A stretch of 64,000 nt of DNA from JASLDZ01 sp964244065 (GCA_964244065.1 CAXTHH010000003.1:197468-261467), one strand, 5' to 3'. Counted from the first letter of the stretch, positions 15,403 through 24,801 are shown. Numbers and translations: made by a program. Notes: generated from the sequence alone by a model not told the origin.

Positions 15403-16884
15403 ATGTCGTGGCGCGAAGGCTATGTCACCGACGTCGCGTACACGCGCGGCGTCTACCTGGAGGCGGCGCCCGCCAACCTCTCCGTCTGCGCGCTGATGGG
15501 CGGGACGGCGGCGCCCGACCCGCGGCGGCCGTTCCGCTACCTGGAGCTGGGCTGCGGCGCGGGGGTCGGGATCTGCCTGTTCGCCGCGGCCAATCCGCAC
15601 GCCGAGTTCGTGGGCGTGGACTTCAACCCGTCCCACGTCGCCTCCGCCCGGCGGCTGATCGCGGCGGCGGGGCTCGACAACGCCCGGGTGGAGGACGCCT
15701 CCTTCGCCGACCTGGCGGACGGAACGGGCGTCGCGCGCGGGCTCGGCCGCTTCGACTACGCCGTGGCGCACGGGGTGTGGACCTGGGTCTCCCGGGGGGT
15801 GCAGGCCGAGCTCGTGCGCGCGCTCGACCGGTCGGTGCAGCCCGGCGGGCTGGTCTACATGGGCTACAACAACATGGCGGGCTGGGCGCCCGTGCTGCCG
15901 CTGCAGCGCCTGCTCATTGAGCACGCCCAGCGCACGCCCGGCGACAGCGTGACCAAGATCCGCGCGGCGCTGACCTTCGCCCTCGGCCTGCGCGAGGCCC
16001 AGCCTCGCGCGCTGGACCTGGAGCGGCTGGAGCGCGTGCTGGAGCGCGTGGGCGGCGACCCCGCGCACGCGCCGTCCTCCATCCTCAGCTACCTGGCGCA
16101 CGAGTACCTGAACGAGCACTGGCGACCCGTATTCGCCAGCGAGCTGGAGGCGGACCTCTCCGAGGCCAAGCTCTCCTACGTGGGCTCGGCAGACCCGTTC
16201 GGCGCGCTGCCGCAGGTGACGCTGACGGACGCGCAGGCCAAGGCCGCGGCGGCCTACGCCGACCCGGCGGGCTCGCGTCGGCTGGCGGACCTGCTGGCCC
16301 CCGCCGCCTTCCGCCAGGACCTGTTCTGTCGCGGGCCCACGCCCCTCTCGCCGCAGGCCCGCGAGGCCGAGCTGCGGGCGGTGCGGCTGCGGCTGGTGGC
16401 TCCGCCCGAGCTGATCGAGCTGCGCCTGAAGGTGCCCAGCGGCGAGCTGGAGCTGGACGCGGCCGCCTACCGCCCGCTGCTCCACCGGCTCGGGCGCGGG
16501 CCGGCCACCGTCGGGGAGCTGCTGCGGGCCGTGGCGGACGCGGGCGGCCGCATGGGCGCGCTGGAGCTCCTGGCCGTCACGCTCGGCTCGGGCTGGGCCT
16601 CGCCGGAGGGCGCGCTGGCGGAGGACGAGGCCGACCTGGCCGAGCGGCGCGAGCGCGTGCGGCGCTACAACCTGGCCATGATCGACAGCATGCGCGACCA
16701 GCCGGGCACGCGCATGGCGCTCGCCAGCCCGGTGCTCGCGGGAGGCGTCGGCGCGGCCCCGGTGCACGTGGCGGCGCTGCTGCACACGCTCGGCCTGCAC
16801 CAGCCCACAGAGGCGGAGATGGAGGCAGTGACCAAGGTCGAGGGCGAGTGCGGCGCCCTGTGGCGCGCGCTGGAGATCGTGTGA
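15403..16884 (+). CDS. Class I SAM-dependent methyltransferase with methyltransferase-regulatory domain
   Basis: A 493-residue protein. The N-terminal Rossmann domain has YLELGCGAGVG (47-57) and EFVGVDFNPSH, followed by a long C-terminal region resembling the regulatory domain paired with this methyltransferase family (MethyTransf_Reg). The substrate is unknown; proteins or surface molecules are possible. I start at ATG 15403 (MSWREGYVTDVAYTRG). It is divergent from the effector and convergent with tssG, so it is the only plus-strand gene embedded in the minus-strand T6SS block. Whether it serves the T6SS is untested. Confidence 0.85.
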   Translation: MSWREGYVTDVAYTRGVYLEAAPANLSVCALMGGTAAPDPRRPFRYLELGCGAGVGICLFAAANPHAEFVGVDFNPSHVASARRLIAAAGLDNARVEDASFADLADGTGVARGLGRFDYAVAHGVWTWVSRGVQAELVRALDRSVQPGGLVYMGYNNMAGWAPVLPLQRLLIEHAQRTPGDSVTKIRAALTFALGLREAQPRALDLERLERVLERVGGDPAHAPSSILSYLAHEYLNEHWRPVFASELEADLSEAKLSYVGSADPFGALPQVTLTDAQAKAAAAYADPAGSRRLADLLAPAAFRQDLFCRGPTPLSPQAREAELRAVRLRLVAPPELIELRLKVPSGELELDAAAYRPLLHRLGRGPATVGELLRAVADAGGRMGALELLAVTLGSGWASPEGALAEDEADLAERRERVRRYNLAMIDSMRDQPGTRMALASPVLAGGVGAAPVHVAALLHTLGLHQPTEAEMEAVTKVEGECGALWRALEIV

Positions 16885-16917
16885 GCCTCTGCTCGGCGGA
16901 ACCGAACGCCCTGTCCC

Positions 16918-17037
16918 ACTCCGTCGCCCTCGGGCTTGACCCGAGGGCCGGGCGCCGGTCGTGCCGGCGGGCTGCAGCCGCGTCGGCGGCTCGGCTCACA
17001 GCGCTTGGCCCTCGGGTCAAGCCCGAGGGCGACGGAG
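16918..17037. repeat. Intergenic inverted repeat, CCCTCGGG-cttga-CCCGAGGG family
   Basis: Two arms of about 30 bases at 16918-16948 and 17007-17037 are reverse complements, and each arm is itself a hairpin (CCTCGGG/CCCGAGG around a TTGA or TCAA loop). A near-identical element lies at 33853-33959. It sits between the convergent methyltransferase and tssG genes, so it may also serve as a bidirectional transcription terminator. It looks like a dispersed REP-like chromosomal repeat. Confidence 0.8.
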
Positions 17038-17047
17038 CTTTGTTAGG

Positions 17048-18100
17048 CTAGGCCGCCGCCAGCACCGCGTCGTCGCGGTCCGCCGTCGGGGGTGAGGAAC
17101 ACAGCCAGGTGGTCTGGCCGAGGAAGGCCGGCGAGGCCGGGTCGCCCAGGCGCACGGCGGGCACGTCGGTGGCGCGGAGCACCAGCTGCAGGTCGAAGCT
17201 GACCGCCGGGCCCACCGCCTCGCGCACCGCCTGGGTCACCAGCGCGCGCCGGCCACCGGGCTCGAAGAAGGCGCGGAAGTCGGCCAAGCCCATGGGGCCG
17301 AGCCGCAGACGGAAGCGGCTCTGCACGTCGTAGGTTTGCACCCCCGCCACGGCGTCGACCCCCAGCTGGGCGTAGCTGCGCCGATTGGGCGCGGGCGCGG
17401 CCAGGCGCGTGCGCTCCTCCGGCGCGATGTCGATCCAGCGGCCGTGGAACTCGATCACCTCGGCGGGGAAGGCGAACAGCGAGGTGACCAGCCGGCGCAG
17501 GGCGCCCGGCGAGCGCACCTTGCGCCCCAGCGGGCCCGCAAGCCCCAGCAGGCCGCCGCCCGCCAGGCCCGCCCGCGGGCGCTGCGCCTCGAGCCCCAGG
17601 CCGATCAGGGCGGCCAGCGCGCGGCTGAACCCGTCCTGCAGCGGCGCGGCTTCCTCGTGCCGCACGGGCAGGCGGTACTTGGCCCAGGCGCGGTAGAAGA
17701 GGCTGATCGACCGGTGGTTGAACAGGTCGAGGAAGTCGGTGATCGCCGGGTCGCGCGCCCGCCGCCGCTGCACCACCAGGTCCGAATAGTGGTCGGGCAG
17801 CACGCCGGAAGGGCCGGTCAGCCCCATGAAGGCCACCGTCATCTCCGCCGGCGCACCCGGGGCCGCGGCGGGGCGGAAGGCGGCGATCTCCGCGCTGGCG
17901 TGGCGCATGCCGGGGGCGGCGCGGAAGCGCACGGGCTCCTGCGCCAGGCGCGCCCCCTCGCCCAGCGAGGCGGGCCCGTGCGCCCGCGCCGCGTTCAGCA
18001 GCCGCCGGATCACCTCGAACGCCTCTGCGTCGCCGAGGTCGACCGGAGGCGCGACCGCGGGCGTCAGATCAGCCGTCTTGTTCCTGTCCGCGCCGGCCAC
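17048..18100 (-). CDS. tssG: T6SS baseplate protein TssG
   Basis: The 350-residue protein carries TssG landmarks: FMGLTGPSGVLPDHYSDLV, DFLDLFNHRSISLFYRAW, and QSRFRLRLGPMGLADF near the end. It forms the baseplate wedge with TssF and TssE. It overlaps the end of tssF by about 37 bases; start GTG 18100 (GTG 18109 is an alternative). Last gene of the tssA-G operon. Confidence 0.95.
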   Translation of the reverse strand: MAGADRNKTADLTPAVAPPVDLGDAEAFEVIRRLLNAARAHGPASLGEGARLAQEPVRFRAAPGMRHASAEIAAFRPAAAPGAPAEMTVAFMGLTGPSGVLPDHYSDLVVQRRRARDPAITDFLDLFNHRSISLFYRAWAKYRLPVRHEEAAPLQDGFSRALAALIGLGLEAQRPRAGLAGGGLLGLAGPLGRKVRSPGALRRLVTSLFAFPAEVIEFHGRWIDIAPEERTRLAAPAPNRRSYAQLGVDAVAGVQTYDVQSRFRLRLGPMGLADFRAFFEPGGRRALVTQAVREAVGPAVSFDLQLVLRATDVPAVRLGDPASPAFLGQTTWLCSSPPTADRDDAVLAAA

Positions 18101-19887
18101 GCCTGCCACGTCCCCTTGTCTCCCCGCAGCCGCAGCGAGGTGCGGCTGAAGGCGTTGATGCCGGCGAAGGAGGCGAACACCGCCTCCAGCACGCAGCCCA
18201 GCAGGAAGCTCCCGGAGCCCGACAGGCGCTGGTCCTCCCACTCGATGATCACGTCGGTGCCGCTGGTGAAGGCGATGCGCCCCCCCGCCGGCGCGCGCAC
18301 CACGCCGGGCCGCGTCTCCAGACGGCTCAGCCGGTCGATGACCGCGCGGCTCGCCGCCGAGTCCGCCCCGTCGTAAAGGCTGAGCATCTCCTTCAGCACC
18401 GCCAGCCCGCCGCCGCCCGGGGCGTCCACCGACAGGTGGTTGAGCGACAGGTGCGAGATGAGCCGCCAGAGCACGCCGTGGCCCCGCCGAGGGCGGAGCG
18501 GCCGGGTGGGCGCGGTCAGCGCCTCCACCTTCGCCACCTGCCCCTGCTCGGGCATGTGCAGGTGGGGGCGACCTCCCCCGAACGGCAGGCGGATCGCCGC
18601 GTCGCGGTTGGTGGCGGTGATGTCGACGCTGGCCACATGGTCCGCGTCGGCCGCCACGCCTCCGTCCGACCCCGTGAAGGACAGGAACACGTCGTCGCCC
18701 CCGCCCTCGTAGGGGCTGGCGCGCCGCGCCGCGCGCCAGAAACGCTGCACGGGCTCCACCCCGTCCTGCCGCAGGCCGAAGGAGAAGTAGGGCCGGTACA
18801 GCTGCTCGGCGCCCGTGCGGTCGCTGACGGTGACGCGATCCACCGAATAGACCTCGAGCGTCGACTCGCGACGGGCATCGGGCGAGACGCGGTGCTCGAA
18901 GCGGCCGGGCTCCAGCCGGATCGGGTCGGCGCGGGCGGGGAACAGGTTGACCATGGGCGTGCAGAACAGCCGGAAGTCGCCCGGGCCGATCGCCTGCTCC
19001 AGCTGCGCCTCGTGCCGGTCGAGGTACAGGAACACCTCCAGCGTGCGCCCGGCGCGCAGCAGCGTCTTGGCCTCCAACCCCACGAGGTCGAAGAACAGGA
19101 ACTTCTCCGGAAAGGCGAAGTACTCGGAGAGGAGGGCGTAGCCGGGCTCGGCTGCGGCGGGCTGGGGCAGGAGCACTTCGCCCTCGCCGAAGCCCACGGG
19201 CCGCACCGCATCGCGGCCCAGGAACACGGGGGCGTCGTCCGCCGCGGAGTCTGCCAGGGCGACGGCCAGCGTGCCGCCCACCACCAGCTCGTGCAAAATC
19301 TGCGCGGTCCGCGCCTCGCCGTGCAGGAACACGCGCAGGCGGTCCAGGCCGAGGTCGGTGAAGCTGCAGTCGGCCGAGAGGCAGCTCAGCGTCAGCCGCA
19401 GCACGGACGCGGCGTTGGGCGCGTGCGGGTTCTGCGGGGCCACGAACGGGGGCCCCATCAGCGAGGCGGCCGTCAGCTCGATGGGCCACAGCTCCACCGG
19501 GTAGCCGGTGCGATAGGTCAGGGGCTCGCCGTCCACCGCCTCGGTGACCACCGTCGCGCCTGCGGGCACGACCGTGCGCTCCGCCGCCTCCGCCTGCGGG
19601 GCGAGCTGGACGACGCCCATGGACGGGAACGGCGACAGGTAGTGCGGGTGCAGCACGCCGAGCAGCGACTCGGTCAGCTCGGGGAAGTCGTCCTCCAGCT
19701 TCAGCCGGGTGCGGGCGTTCAGGAAGGCGAACGCCTCGATCAGCCGACCGACGTGCGGGTCCTCGATCGCGTCCTGCGACAGGCGGAGCCGGCCCGCGAT
19801 CTTGGGGTTCTTGGCCGCGAACTCCTTCGCCAGCTCGCGCATGTAGCGCAGCTCGGCGTTGTAGAAGGGCAGGACGTCGTCGAGCAC
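18064..19887 (-). CDS. tssF: T6SS baseplate protein TssF
   Basis: The 607-residue product is standard TssF length and begins LPFYNAELRYMRELAKEFA, the family's hallmark, followed by HVGRLIEAFAFLNARTRLKL and FPELTESLLGVLHPHYL. It is the main baseplate wedge subunit. The start is a GTG at 19887, six bases after the tssE stop; the 3' end overlaps tssG. Confidence 0.97.
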   Translation of the reverse strand: MLDDVLPFYNAELRYMRELAKEFAAKNPKIAGRLRLSQDAIEDPHVGRLIEAFAFLNARTRLKLEDDFPELTESLLGVLHPHYLSPFPSMGVVQLAPQAEAAERTVVPAGATVVTEAVDGEPLTYRTGYPVELWPIELTAASLMGPPFVAPQNPHAPNAASVLRLTLSCLSADCSFTDLGLDRLRVFLHGEARTAQILHELVVGGTLAVALADSAADDAPVFLGRDAVRPVGFGEGEVLLPQPAAAEPGYALLSEYFAFPEKFLFFDLVGLEAKTLLRAGRTLEVFLYLDRHEAQLEQAIGPGDFRLFCTPMVNLFPARADPIRLEPGRFEHRVSPDARRESTLEVYSVDRVTVSDRTGAEQLYRPYFSFGLRQDGVEPVQRFWRAARRASPYEGGGDDVFLSFTGSDGGVAADADHVASVDITATNRDAAIRLPFGGGRPHLHMPEQGQVAKVEALTAPTRPLRPRRGHGVLWRLISHLSLNHLSVDAPGGGGLAVLKEMLSLYDGADSAASRAVIDRLSRLETRPGVVRAPAGGRIAFTSGTDVIIEWEDQRLSGSGSFLLGCVLEAVFASFAGINAFSRTSLRLRGDKGTWQAWPARTGTRRLI

Positions 19888-19893
19888 CGCGCG

Positions 19894-20367
19894 TCAGTCC
19901 CGCACCACGACGCCGCACTCGACGGGGTCGATGTAGCTGTCGAAGGAGAGCTCCTGGCGCTCCTCGCCCAGGTGCGCCGCGCCGGTGATGCGGAAGCGCA
20001 GGCGGCGGTCCAGCGGGTCGGGGTTGTCCAGCAGCACCACCTCGCTCACCGACACGCGCGGCTCCAGCCGGCGGACCACCTGCTCCACCTGCTCGACGAA
20101 GTCCTGCCGGAAGCCGGAGGAGCCCAGCGTCTCGTTCGTGAAATCGGACAGGCCGTAGGCCAGGAGCGAGCGTTCGAGTTCCTCCAGCTCCTCCGGCCAG
20201 CCGAGGAAGCGGCGGCGCGTGTTGAACAGCGCCTCCAGGTCTCGGCGCAGCCCGTCCTTCAGCCGGGCGAGCGTGGGCGCCTCGTCCCCGCGGCGCGCTG
20301 CGCCGTCGTCGATCAGGCGGTCCAGCAGCGAGCCCTGGTGCAGGCCGGCCGTGTCGCGGCGCGCCAC
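19894..20367 (-). CDS. tssE: T6SS baseplate protein TssE (gp25-like)
   Basis: The 157-residue protein has the gp25-like signature: RRDLEALFNTRRRFLGWP, LAYGLSDFTNE and RFRITGAAHL. It initiates sheath polymerisation on the baseplate. The start is a GTG located 2 bases after the tagJ stop. The adjacent TagJ homologue is known in other systems to affect sheath-component interactions. Confidence 0.95.
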   Translation of the reverse strand: MARRDTAGLHQGSLLDRLIDDGAARRGDEAPTLARLKDGLRRDLEALFNTRRRFLGWPEELEELERSLLAYGLSDFTNETLGSSGFRQDFVEQVEQVVRRLEPRVSVSEVVLLDNPDPLDRRLRFRITGAAHLGEERQELSFDSYIDPVECGVVVRD

Positions 20368-20369
20368 GC

Positions 20370-21158
20370 TCAGGCCTCGGGCGCGGACAGGTGCACCACC
20401 TCGGAGAAGGGCACGACGTCGTCGCCCAGGAGGAGGCAGCGCTGGCCCAGGCCGCAGGTGAGCCCGCCCCGCTCCACCCAGTCGGTCTCGCGGCCGAGGC
20501 GGTGGGCGTCGGTCAGCGCCTCTCGGGGCGCGTGGTAGGTCATGGGCAGGTAGACGACGCCGGTCGGGCCGTCGCTGAGCTCCAGCTCCGCGGGGCGCCA
20601 GATCAGGTCCCGCGGCCGCTCCGGCTCGCGCAGCTGCAGCGACACCACTTGGCCCCAGGGCGCCCAGACGTACTTGCCGGTGGAGGTCAGGATCTCGAGC
20701 ACGTCGGCGGTGCGGTCGTCCAGGTCGCGCACGGGGCTGACCGCCTGGCCGTCCTGCTCCAGGGTCACCGGCGGCCCCTCCTCGTCCGCGGCCTGGCGCA
20801 GGGCGGCGGCGTCCCCGCCGGTGCGACTCTCCAGCAGGATGCGCAGGCTGCGCTCGATCTCGGGCGTTGAGGGCGTCACCAGGTCGGGGGCGCGCCCGGC
20901 CTCGAACACCTCGTCGCGGTGCTTGGCGGCGCGCACCAGCTGGCGGAGCACCAGCACCATCGGGCCCCAGCTGGTGTCCTGCGACATGACGAGGTCGAGG
21001 TGGCCGTCCGCCCGCTCCCAGTCGCCGCAGGCGATCAGCGTCTCCGCCAGGCGGAAGCGCAGGCCCACGTCGGCGGGCGCGCGCTTGACGCCCTCCACCA
21101 ACGCGGCGCGTGCGCCCTGCAGATCGCCCGACTTGAGGGCCTCGCCCGCCGTGCTCAT
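20370..21158 (-). CDS. tagJ: T6SS accessory protein TagJ (ImpE)
   Basis: The 262-residue protein has TPR-like helical repeats at the N-terminus (GDLQGARAALVEGVKRAP, LAETLIACGDWERADGHL) and the conserved C-terminal ImpE domain (YVWAPWGQVVSLQL, PRDLIWRPAEL, VYLPMTYH). TagJ proteins bind the sheath protein TssB near its N-terminus and are found in T6SS clusters beside tssE, as here. Spacing of about 16 bases from the tssC2 stop. Confidence 0.93.
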   Translation of the reverse strand: MSTAGEALKSGDLQGARAALVEGVKRAPADVGLRFRLAETLIACGDWERADGHLDLVMSQDTSWGPMVLVLRQLVRAAKHRDEVFEAGRAPDLVTPSTPEIERSLRILLESRTGGDAAALRQAADEEGPPVTLEQDGQAVSPVRDLDDRTADVLEILTSTGKYVWAPWGQVVSLQLREPERPRDLIWRPAELELSDGPTGVVYLPMTYHAPREALTDAHRLGRETDWVERGGLTCGLGQRCLLLGDDVVPFSEVVHLSAPEA

Positions 21159-21174
21159 GGACGTCTCCGCGCGA

Positions 21175-22719
21175 TCACAGGGCGTGCTCCACGCCCGCCA
21201 GGGTGGTGGTCAGCTGGAATTCCGAGATGGCCTGATCCAGCTGGAAGTGCGGCTTCAGCTGCATGGTGCACTCGTACACGCCGGGCTTGCCGGGCGTCTC
21301 GCGCACGCGCACGCGGCCGTCCTGCAGGGGATAGCGCGCCTTGGTCTCGTAGGTGAGCCGGTCGCCCGCGCTGCAGAAGCCGTGCAGCCAGTTCTGCAGC
21401 TTGTTCTCGCACTCCTCGGCGGTCTTCAGCGAGCCGATCCACTCGCGCCCGATCACCTTCAGGTAGTGGGCGAAGCGCGAGACGCAGAGGATGTAGTTCA
21501 GCATCGCCCCCAGCTCCGCATTCACCCGCGCGATCTCGGTGGCGTAGTTCAGCTTGGGCCGGTGCAGCGTGGGCAGGCCGTAGAACACCAGGAACGGCGT
21601 GTCCTTGGCGCGGCGAAGGCAGATCAGCCCCGCCTCGGTCATGTCGCGCTCCAGCGCGGCGGAGACGTTGACCTCCGTGGCGAACTTCAGCGCCACCAGC
21701 GGCGAGTCGGTCTCGAAGTCGGGCATGGGCAGCCCCGCCACCACGCCGCCGGCCAGCTGGTCGGGGGCGGTGCCGCGGATGGCGGCCAGCCAGCGGTGCT
21801 CGTCGAAGGCGCGCAGGCACACGTGGGCCACGGCGAGCGCTGCGTTGCCCCACAGCTCGTCGCCGCCGCTGGCGCGCAGCCGCTCCTCGTAGCGGAAGCC
21901 GCAGTCTCCCGCCGCCCGGCCCCGCCGCCGCTCGCGCAGCAGCACGCGGGGGCCGGCGAGCGCGATGAAGCGGGAGTCGGAGGTCTGCTGGAAGCTCTTG
22001 AGCCGCCGGTGCTCCACGTCGTTCAGCGTCTCGGCCAGCGACTGGCGCACGTCCAGCTCGCCGAATCCGTCCACGCCCAGCAGCGCGGGGTCGATGCCCA
22101 TCACCATGGGCGTGAAGGCGGCGGCGCACACCCGGCTGAGCGCGCGCATGATGGAAACATCGTCCGTCGGCCGATCGCGCCCCGGCTTGTGGCGGATGTC
22201 GTACAGGCCGACCAGCATGGAGTAGGGCACACCGCCGGGCATGCCGAACTCCTCGTCGTAGATCAGGCGGAACAGGGTGCTCTGGTCGAAGTCGGGGCTG
22301 CGCTCCAGGTCGCGGCCCAGCTCCGCCCAGCGGCAGTCCATCATCCGCACCACGGTCATGCCGTCGTGGCCCAGCGTATCCACCAGCCAGCGCACGCCGC
22401 GCCACGCCGCCTCCAGCGCCTGCAGGCGGGGGTGGTGCAGGATCGTGTCGACGGCGCGGGCGATCACCGCGTCCAGCTCGGCCACGTCGCGGTCGAGCAT
22501 CCGACGCAGCCGGCCGGCGTCCGAGCCCGCCAGCAGCGTCGGGCCGAACCACGCGGCCAGCGCCTCGTCGGCCGGCGCGCGCAGCCAGCCGTCGAGCTCG
22601 GCCTCGCCCTCCGCCCGGCCGGCGCCGGCCAACACGCGCGCGCGCAGCGGCGTGGCGGCCGGGGCCTCCGGTTCGGCCGCGACCGCCTCGTCGAGGAGGA
22701 CGGGCGCGGCGGCGGTCAC
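21175..22719 (-). CDS. Second TssC-family sheath-like protein (ImpD type)
   Basis: A 514-residue TssC/EvpB-family protein with an extra N-terminal extension of about 100 residues. The family core is clear: ALEAAWRGVRWLVDTL, DFDQSTLFRLIYDEEFGMPG, and AHYLKVIGREWIGSL. It starts at a GTG overlapping the stop of the canonical tssC (GTGA). The gene order tssB-tssC-tssC-like-tagJ matches the imp locus of Rhizobium (impB-C-D-E). It may be a specialised sheath-end or regulatory subunit; the function is not settled by sequence. Confidence 0.9.
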   Translation of the reverse strand: MTAAAPVLLDEAVAAEPEAPAATPLRARVLAGAGRAEGEAELDGWLRAPADEALAAWFGPTLLAGSDAGRLRRMLDRDVAELDAVIARAVDTILHHPRLQALEAAWRGVRWLVDTLGHDGMTVVRMMDCRWAELGRDLERSPDFDQSTLFRLIYDEEFGMPGGVPYSMLVGLYDIRHKPGRDRPTDDVSIMRALSRVCAAAFTPMVMGIDPALLGVDGFGELDVRQSLAETLNDVEHRRLKSFQQTSDSRFIALAGPRVLLRERRRGRAAGDCGFRYEERLRASGGDELWGNAALAVAHVCLRAFDEHRWLAAIRGTAPDQLAGGVVAGLPMPDFETDSPLVALKFATEVNVSAALERDMTEAGLICLRRAKDTPFLVFYGLPTLHRPKLNYATEIARVNAELGAMLNYILCVSRFAHYLKVIGREWIGSLKTAEECENKLQNWLHGFCSAGDRLTYETKARYPLQDGRVRVRETPGKPGVYECTMQLKPHFQLDQAISEFQLTTTLAGVEHAL

Positions 22720-24212
22720 GTCTTCTGCGGGATGCGGGCCACCAGGCGCAGCGAGGCGGTCAGCTCCTCCATCTGCAGCCAGGGCCGCAGGTAGGCCACG
22801 GCGTTGTAGCTGCCGGGCGAGCCTGGCACCGCCGTCACCTCCACGCGCGCGTCGCGCAGCGGGTACTTGGCCCGGATCTCCTGGCCGCCGCCCTCCGCGC
22901 CGTTGACGTAGTTCATGATCCAGCGGTTCAGCCAGGCCGAGCAGTCCTCGACCTCCATGAACGAGCCGATCTTGTCGCGGCCCATCACCTTCAGGTAGTG
23001 GGCGAAACGAGAGGTGGCCATGATGTAGGGCAGGCGCGCCGAGATGGCGGCGTTCTCCGTCGCCTCCGGCCGGTCGTACTTCTTCGGCTTCTGCGCAGTC
23101 TGCGCGCCGAAGAACACGGCGTAGTCGGTGTTCTTGTAGTGGCACAGCGGCAGGAAGCCGAGATCGGACAGCTCCTTCTCCCGGCGGGAGGTGATGGCGA
23201 TCTCGGTCGGGCACTGCTCGCTCATGTCGCCGTCGTCGGACATGAAGACGTGCGTGGGCAGGTTGGTGACCTTGCCGCCGCCTTCCGCGCCGCGGATGGC
23301 CGTGCACCAGCCGCTTTCGGAGAAGGCGTTGGTCATGCGCGCGCCCATGGCGTAGGCGGCGTTCATCCAGCAGTAGTCGTCCGCGTCCATCGCCCGGGCG
23401 TTGCCGTGCGCGTCGTAGGGCGCCTCTTCGTAGTTGAATTCGTCGATCTGCCGCGTGGCCGCGCCGTACGGCGGGCGGGCCAGCACGCGGGGCATGGTCA
23501 GGGTGACGAAGCGGCTGTCCTCCGTCTCGCGGAAGCCCCGCCACTTGGAGAACTCGGTGGCCTGGAACTTGTCGGTGAGATCGCGCGGCTTCGACAGGTC
23601 CTGGTAGGTGTCCAGCCCCATCATCTTCGGGCTGGCGGCGGAGATGAACGGCGCGAACGCGGCCGCGGCCACGCCGGAGACGTTGCGCAGGGTCTCGATG
23701 TCCTCCTGCCCGTTGTCGAAGTAGTAGTCGCCGATGATCGTCGAGTAGGGCTCTCCGCCCGGCGTGCCGAACTCGCCCTCGTAGATCTTCTTGAACAGCG
23801 TCGACTGATCGAAGTCGATCGCCTTGGACAGGTCGCGCGAGAGTTCCCGCTTGGTCATGTTCAGCACGCGGATCTTGAGATCCTTGCCGGTCAGCGAGTT
23901 GGCGCAGAGATAGTAGAGCCCGCGCCAGCTGCCCTCGAGCGCCTTGAACTTCTCCTGGTGCATGATGGCGGCGAGCTGCGTCGACATCTGCTGGTCGATC
24001 GCATCGATCGCGCGCTTCATCGTGACGGTGAGGTTCTTGGAGAAGGTGACCGTGCCGCGGTTGGCCTCCTCCGCCAGCGCGCGCAGGAGCTCCTGGACTT
24101 CCTGCGGCTCGGACTGCTTGGTGGCGGTGATCGCCTGGTCGAGCAGGCTGGCGCTCGCCGTCTCGGTGGTGGTGGTCGCGCCCGCGGTGGGGCCGGTCGC
24201 CGTCTTGGCCAT
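22716..24212 (-). CDS. tssC: T6SS contractile sheath large subunit TssC
   Basis: The 498-residue protein is a canonical TssC: KFKALEGSWRGLYYLC, IDFDQSTLFKKIYEGEFGTP, WCTAIRGAEGGGKVTNLP, TSRFAHYLKVMGRDKIGS. With TssB it forms the contractile sheath recycled by ClpV. ATG start three bases after the tssB stop; overlaps the tssC2 GTG at its end. Confidence 0.98.
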   Translation of the reverse strand: MAKTATGPTAGATTTTETASASLLDQAITATKQSEPQEVQELLRALAEEANRGTVTFSKNLTVTMKRAIDAIDQQMSTQLAAIMHQEKFKALEGSWRGLYYLCANSLTGKDLKIRVLNMTKRELSRDLSKAIDFDQSTLFKKIYEGEFGTPGGEPYSTIIGDYYFDNGQEDIETLRNVSGVAAAAFAPFISAASPKMMGLDTYQDLSKPRDLTDKFQATEFSKWRGFRETEDSRFVTLTMPRVLARPPYGAATRQIDEFNYEEAPYDAHGNARAMDADDYCWMNAAYAMGARMTNAFSESGWCTAIRGAEGGGKVTNLPTHVFMSDDGDMSEQCPTEIAITSRREKELSDLGFLPLCHYKNTDYAVFFGAQTAQKPKKYDRPEATENAAISARLPYIMATSRFAHYLKVMGRDKIGSFMEVEDCSAWLNRWIMNYVNGAEGGGQEIRAKYPLRDARVEVTAVPGSPGSYNAVAYLRPWLQMEELTASLRLVARIPQKT

Positions 24213-24215
24213 GGC

Positions 24216-24725
24216 TTATTCCTTCTCCGGCGCGGCGACGCCCAGTTCGCGGCTGAGGTCGCTCATCTGCCCGTCGTTCTGCAGGATCTGTTCCAGCAGG
24301 TTCTCGAGATTCTCGGACCCGTCCGCCTTGACCATCAGGTCGCGCAGCTTGTTGCGCGTCTCCATCAGCTTCTTCAGCGGCGCGACCTGCTCGACGATGC
24401 GGGCGGGCTCGAAGTCGTCCATGGAGTTGAACTTCAGCTCTACGGGCATCTCGCTGCCGTCGCCCTTGATGGTGTTCTCCACGCGGAGCTTCAGGCCGGG
24501 CGACATGCGCCGCATGACCTGGTCGAAGTTGTCACGGTCCACCTGGACGAACTTGCGGTCCTTCAGCGGCTTGAGCGGCTCGGTGGGATCGCCCGAAAAG
24601 TCGCCCAGGACGCCCGCCACGAACGGCAGTTCCTTCACTTCCTGCGCGCCCTCGGTCTCCACGTCGTAGGTGATGTGGACCCGCGGCTTGCGGACCTTCT
24701 TCAGCTTGTCGTGAACGCTGTCCAT
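24216..24725 (-). CDS. tssB: T6SS contractile sheath small subunit TssB
   Basis: The 169-residue protein matches TssB: PRVHITYDVETEGAQEVKEL near the N-terminus, GVLGDFSGDP, and KFVQVDRDNFDQVM. It partners TssC in the sheath; its C-terminal region is the expected ClpV contact. ATG start; about 75 bases after tssA with no obvious terminator, so it is probably in the same transcript. Confidence 0.97.
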   Translation of the reverse strand: MDSVHDKLKKVRKPRVHITYDVETEGAQEVKELPFVAGVLGDFSGDPTEPLKPLKDRKFVQVDRDNFDQVMRRMSPGLKLRVENTIKGDGSEMPVELKFNSMDDFEPARIVEQVAPLKKLMETRNKLRDLMVKADGSENLENLLEQILQNDGQMSDLSRELGVAAPEKE

Positions 24726-24801
24726 CGATCAGTCCCCAGGTTTCGTCGCCGCCCGGCCCGCCCCGCCAGAGAGCGGGCCCGACGTGAAAAGCGTGGTGCG
24801 G

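Noticed and set aside
14286..15920. A 544-codon plus-strand frame opposite the effector and running into the methyltransferase
   Set aside because: Composition is His/Arg/Gly-rich without domain logic, and it is antisense to two genes with clear protein features.
17048..19918. A 956-codon minus-strand frame covering tssF and tssG
   Set aside because: Not a TssF-TssG fusion: the N-terminal two thirds are tssF in the wrong frame; the real TssG begins near 18100.
21175..23544. A 789-codon frame that could suggest a fusion upstream of the second TssC
   Set aside because: The upstream part is the canonical tssC read out of frame; the GTG at 22719, overlapping the tssC stop, is the natural start.
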